Source: Rhodopirellula sp. SM50
GTDB taxonomy: Bacteria; Planctomycetota; Planctomycetia; Pirellulales; Pirellulaceae
Direction: 5' to 3'
NCBI RefSeq assembly: GCF_002289565.1
Contig: NZ_NTFY01000145.1
Location: 1-51,099 of the forward strand
DNA: 51,099 nt
A model generated the notes under the pieces. It did no database searches. It had not been told where the DNA came from and was given only the letters and a program-made list of their open reading frames with translations. This document shows positions 40,601-46,600 of this stretch, in pieces. The stretch's first letter is position 1. Each line of letters begins with the position of its first letter. Both the position numbers and the translations under genes were made by a program.

Positions 40601-43600
40601 TGCCACCGTGACCGAGTCGGTTGGTCGCACGCAAACCTTCACGAATAACTCGGTCAGCGGCCAGTCCGATTCGACGACGACCAATTCCGGCAGCCGGACG
40701 CGTACCGAAACGGTTGCCAACGGAACACTGAATGCCTCCGTCACCGAAACATCGACCTTCGCGTCGACCGCCACCAAGACCAGCAATTCGATCACCGGCG
40801 TCTTTACCGACACGCTTTCCGGGTCCCAAGAATCCGAGCTCGTCGGACAGGACACGAACAAGACGTTGGCTGTCAACTACGTGACGGCCGTCGACAGTTC
40901 CTATCAGTCCAGCAGTTCAGGCGATGCAGTCAGTGGCGATTACTCGAAACAATCGACGACCGAATCGACCGAGGTCCGAACGTCCTCCAGTACCAATGGT
41001 CCGCTCACGATCGACGCGACGGCAACCACGACTCAGGATGTGACCGAATCGGAAACCGGAAACTCGGTGGCCGGAACGTCGAGCATCGATACGGTCACGA
41101 TTGCCGAAGTCATCCTGGTGCAAACGGATGCGAATCAGCCGCTGACCGTTGGCATCAATGAAACGACAAATTCGCGTGTCGAAACCGACACCTCCAACAA
41201 CGCATACTCCGGCGTTTTCAATAGCACCACCGTTTCCAATTCTTCGGGAACACGGGTCGAGACCGTTAGCAATCAAGGCACCAGTTCGACCGTCACCACG
41301 GTGTACTCCGACAACTCCACGGCAAATTCTGCGGGCAATTCGATCACCGGGGCGATGGCCTCCGATACGACCGGATCGTCACTCGACACAACGAACTCAC
41401 AAAGCTCGGCTGAGACCAAGACGACGAACGAGACGATTTCGACGGAATCGACCTTCCTGTCCGAATCGACTTCCAACTCGATCACCGGAGCCTTTGTCTC
41501 TCAATCGAGCAGCGTGTCGGACACCGCCATCGAATCGTCGATCACGAATCAGACGCTTTCCGCTTCCAAAGACCAGACCGTTCATTCGGAAACGATGACC
41601 GATGAATCCGGAAACCTGATCACCGGACAGTACGCCTCCGATTCGACGACGACCTCGGCCGCTTCGGGAAGTCAGCGGGACAACAACCAAGTCTGGGTCA
41701 TCAATTCGACCTTTACCGAAGACACTGTGACCCGGAACGTCGAATCCGGAAACCGAGTCGACGGAACGTTTGCGTCGACCATCACCGCAACCTCCGGGAG
41801 CACTTCGGCGGAGTCGAATCTGACGGGCCCGAATACGACCAATGAGTCGACCGACTCGTCAAATTCTACGGTCGTGATCAACGGAGACCATCTCACCGGT
41901 GACTACTCCTCGGTCACAAACGGAGATTCGGCATCCACCTTCATGGAGACCTTTGCCTTAAACGGTCTGTCCGGTTCGAATCGCTCCAGCACGACGGTCA
42001 CCACCAACTCCACCGCGAGCGGGAACGAGATCGCGGGAACCGAAAGCGCCATCACCCATACCGAAACCACGACGGCGGGGACAACCGGCGAAGTAAATCG
42101 GGCGCTGGACCCGATCGAAAACTATGCGATTGTCGCGACGACTTACACCAGTACGTCGACCGCCGACACCAACAGCACCTCCAACTCGGTCTCGGGAGTC
42201 TTCTCGAGCACCACCACCGAAGCGGTCATTGGTTCAGGCAGTGAAACCAGTTCGAACCAAACGCTGGAATTGGCCACCACCCGTTCCAGCAACGCGAATT
42301 CCACCACCACTCGTTCGGGCAATAGCGTGACCGGCGCGTTCGCCGAGGCCGTCACTTCGTCCTACGGCAGCATCGAAACGGAAACGGCAACCAACCAGAC
42401 GCTGACCAGCACGGTCAACGTGGAAACAACCGGCACTTCGGAATCGACAACGACGGGCAACGAGTTCACCGCCGCGGTCACGTATTCATCCGGTGGAGGC
42501 GAGTCCACCACGACAACGCAAACGGATACGAATCAGACGCAAACCGTGGCGCTGACCGAAACGGTGACGAGTGTCCATTCGAGTTCCGGTTCCGACAATT
42601 CGATCACCGGCGCCTATGCCTCGTCCAGTCGCAGCGTCGACACGATCGAACAGGACGAGACGCTGACCAATCAAACACTGACCGAAAGCCTGTTGCGAGC
42701 GGCAACCGTCACCACAACGGTGGCCGCCTCTGGAAACACCATTACCGGCGGTTTCACCTCCGAAACCGAGTCGGAATCGTCGGCAACGGCGTCGGGAACG
42801 GCTTCCAATCAGACCCGCACCACGACGACGTTCGATCAAGTTGAAACCGAGTCGTCCACGACCTCTGAAACCGGAAATGCTCGGTTCGGGACCTACGAGA
42901 CGACGATCGAAGCGACCAGCACCGTCACCACCAATCAGGCCACCGTCAACCAGACGCTTTCTTCCACCGCCACCTCGACGACCACGACATCGAACGAAGG
43001 CACCCGGTCTGGAAACCGGACGACCGGTGAGTACACCGACGCTTTCACGCTCCACGTCACGACGACCGGAACCGGCAGCACGACCAACCAGACCCAAACC
43101 TCCTCCAGCACGACGGACGAGTCTTACACCGAATCGACGACGCAAATCGGAAACGAGATCACGGGACTGTTCACGGTCACCGCGACGATTGGATCGACTT
43201 CGACGCAAGATCTCTCGGAAACCAACAGCGACCGATCGATCACCGGTAGCACCACCTCCACGTCATCGAGCGAGCGTTCGGGCAGCGGAAACAGCATCAC
43301 CGGCGTTTTTGCGGACACCACCGAGTCGATTGATTCGTCTTCGACGACACAGTCCGGCACGATCGCAGACCGTTCGTTCCATCTGACCGAAACGACGTCG
43401 ATGACCACCGCGACCGATTCGTCGGGCAACACGATCACCTCCGCGACGACGGCTGTTTCCGAAACGAGCGACACCTACGATTACACCAAAACCACTACCT
43501 ATGCCGACGGAACCGATGAAACGACGGTCAACCAGACCGGCACGTCGAATTCGGATTCCACCAGCAATCGAATCACCGGAGTCTACTCGACCAACGATTC

Positions 43601-46600
43601 CACGTCGCAAACCACGTTGCTGACCGAATCGGGAACTAGAACGGACACGTATTCTGCGACGTCGACGATGGGCAGCACGTCGTCGGCAACCGAAACCGGA
43701 AACCGAGTTGTTGGTACATTCGAACGGTCCAGCGAATCGGATTCCTCCGCAACGATCTCGCGGGGATTGACCGACGCCGCGGGAACGACGCTCACCGTCA
43801 ACGAATCGATGATCGGTGATTCCGAAGAGACGCGATCCGGGAATTCGATCACGGGGCTGTACACGCAAACCGGACTGTCCGCGTCACGCGTCACAACGAC
43901 CCAAACCGTCCTCACCACCGACGGGCTGCATGACCACACCGCCGTCAACGCAGTGACCAGTACATCGACGTTGGGCGGAAGCGGTAATTTGGTCACCGGC
44001 GAGGTGACGAGTCGAATTGAATCGAGCACGACCACCACGCTGACGCAAGACGGTACGGTCGGAGGCATTCAAGTCGACTTTGATTCCAGTTCGACCGACG
44101 TCGCTCAAACGGATACCAGCGGCAATGACATCACCGGAATCTTCCAGCATCTCACCGCCGGCACAGAAACTTATTCTTTCACCCAGGTCATCGACCGCGG
44201 CGCGGCGGGGCAATCAAATTTGACCGGCAGCGGCGAAAAAACCTACAACAGGACTTCGGACGTTCAAGCACTGACCGGCCAGGCCACCAGCACGACGACC
44301 GGAACCGATTCGTACACCCTCACGCAATCCGGCTCGAACGCGTCGGGAGTTTTTTCCGTTGACCTGACCGGCGAAGACACGTTCACCGAGACCGAAACGA
44401 CCAACTCGGAGACCGGTGTGTTCTCCAGATCGACCGACGTCGAGGGCTCCGTCACGGGGACACGCACGGTCGACGGCACAACGACCGCGGTCGCCGAAGC
44501 GGTGGATCAGGTCGTCGCCCAAGAAGGCAACTACGTCGACGGCGACATCACGATCAGCTTCACCGGTTCGGGTCGCTATGATCAGCTGGTCGACTACACC
44601 GATACCTCCAACGCGGTCGCCGGCACGCCGGGCATGTTGGACCATTCACCGACCGGCGTTCCGATGTTCATGGGAACGCCCCCGAGTCTGCCGACCGCCG
44701 GTGGGACCGAACAACTCGCTGCCGTCGCCGCGACCGCGGTGACGTCGGTCGCGGTCGACCAAACCGGAACGCTTGCCGCCGCCGCATTTCGGGGTTCGCA
44801 ATCGGCAACGATTCATTCGATCACCCCGGGAAGTTCGCTTTCGGGCAGCGGACTGATGACCCAATACGTCATGGCCGGAGCCGATGCGGTCGACCAGTAC
44901 TGTTTCCCGGCCGGTACCGAAATCTTGATGGCCGACGGGACGGCGAAACGAATCGAAACGGTCGTCGCGGGTGATCGAGTCGCCTCGGCAAAACGGAGTG
45001 CACTGGAAATGATCGGCACGGCGTCGATCGGCAACGCGTCGATCGGGGCAGCGGCGGTCACGACCGCAATCGACCCCGGGTTGCCGACGGAACGGCAAAC
45101 CATCGCGGCCACGGTCCGGGAAACGTACCACAACGATCCACAGCGATTGCTCGACATCCAGGTGGGCGATTCCAGCATCAGCACCACCGCCGGGCACCCG
45201 TTCTTTGTCGTCGACAGGGATGGTGGAGAAGCCGCAGCGACGGAGGTTCGGCCGGCGGGAGTGGCCGGTCGCTGGGTGCTCGCGCATGACCTGTTGCCCG
45301 GAGATCAGTTGCTCGACGCCGAGGGGACGGAGTTGACGATCACGTCGATCCTGCGAAATCCATCGCCCGCGGTGCCGGTCTACAACTTCTGTGTCGCCGA
45401 GCAGCACAACTATCACGTGCGGCTGCCGGGGACCGACCATTACGTGTTGGTGCACAACGATTCGTTCGGCTTGTACACCTACGGCAATGCGTTGGTGCCG
45501 GTGCTGATCGAGGAGCTCACCAATTGGGCCGAGGACGTCGCCAACCGCACGCAGGAGATGGTCGACTTTGTCAAGAGTCACCCGTGGGTGTTCAACTTCA
45601 AAGAAACGTTGATGGGTGAGATCACGACGATCCTGTCCAACGCGCTCACGGACACACTGAATCTCGGTGTGGTGTTGGTCGGCGGGTTCGTCTATCACTT
45701 CAACAACGATCTTGGCACATCCATCATCGATGCCGGCCTTGACGGCATGAAGAACAACACGCTGTTCGGCGTCAAAGGAACGACGCTGGCGATCGCGGGT
45801 TTGTCTGCCGTCGCGACGGTCGCCACGTTCGGGACCGCCGGGGCCATCATCTTGTTTGCCGGGGCATCTTACGGCGTCGTCGATGCCTACATCCGATCCG
45901 ATTTGAGCGGAAAAACCTTCACGTTCAACGATGCCTTCAAGGGGGCGATCAACGGTGTCACCAACCCGTTTGGTGCGACGTTCGGCCTGATCGGCGGTTC
46001 GATCGGGATGCTCACCAGCGAGGGTAACTCGAAGGCCGAATTGTTGCAGGCGTACAACTTTGGACACCGCGCCGGATCGGCTCTGGGGACGATGATCGGT
46101 GGGCTGGCCGCCACCGGCGTGGCGGCTTATGCCCGCAGCGGCAGTTTGGGGTACGCCGCGACGGCGGTTGCTCCGGGCGGACTCGCCGCGGTCGGCGGGA
46201 TGGCGGTCGGGCACATGGCCGGTTTGGACCTCGCCACCACACTGGAGTTCGCCACCACGATTTCCGCTGTCACCGATCTGACAAGCGTGCTGTATATCAA
46301 GTGCTTCGTCGCCGACACGCCTGTTTGGGTTCCGGCGACCGCAGTCGGCCACCTGTTCGCCGCCGGCTCGCAACCGTTGCCGATCCTCGGCGCCGCCGCC
46401 AGTCCCTCGACGGTCCAATTGGGGGCCGGGATTTCCTTGGCGATCCTCAGTTCCCTTTCGTTCGCAGCGTTGCTCAAGCCGAGCCGCCGTGAAGAAGACG
46501 AGCAGGAACCCGATCACGCGCGGTGCATCGACTCGGCGTTCGGCTCGTCCGATGGCAAGTGGCAAGAATTGGCCGACATGCTGTGGTCGGATCCGCATTG

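Noticed and set aside
37215..44590. A CRISPR array or satellite DNA, given the 138-nt regular period
   Set aside because: The repeats are conserved at protein level only, the DNA is diverged, and the reading frame is open throughout.
44901..45458. A true self-splicing intein
   Set aside because: The residue after the terminal Asn is Asp, not Cys, Ser or Thr, there is no homing endonuclease, and the context is that of a PT-HINT in a polymorphic toxin.
44646..46598. A 650-codon open frame on the minus strand opposite the HINT region
   Set aside because: The translation is Arg/Gly/Pro-rich low-complexity sequence, and the plus strand carries clear HINT motifs. It is a shadow frame.
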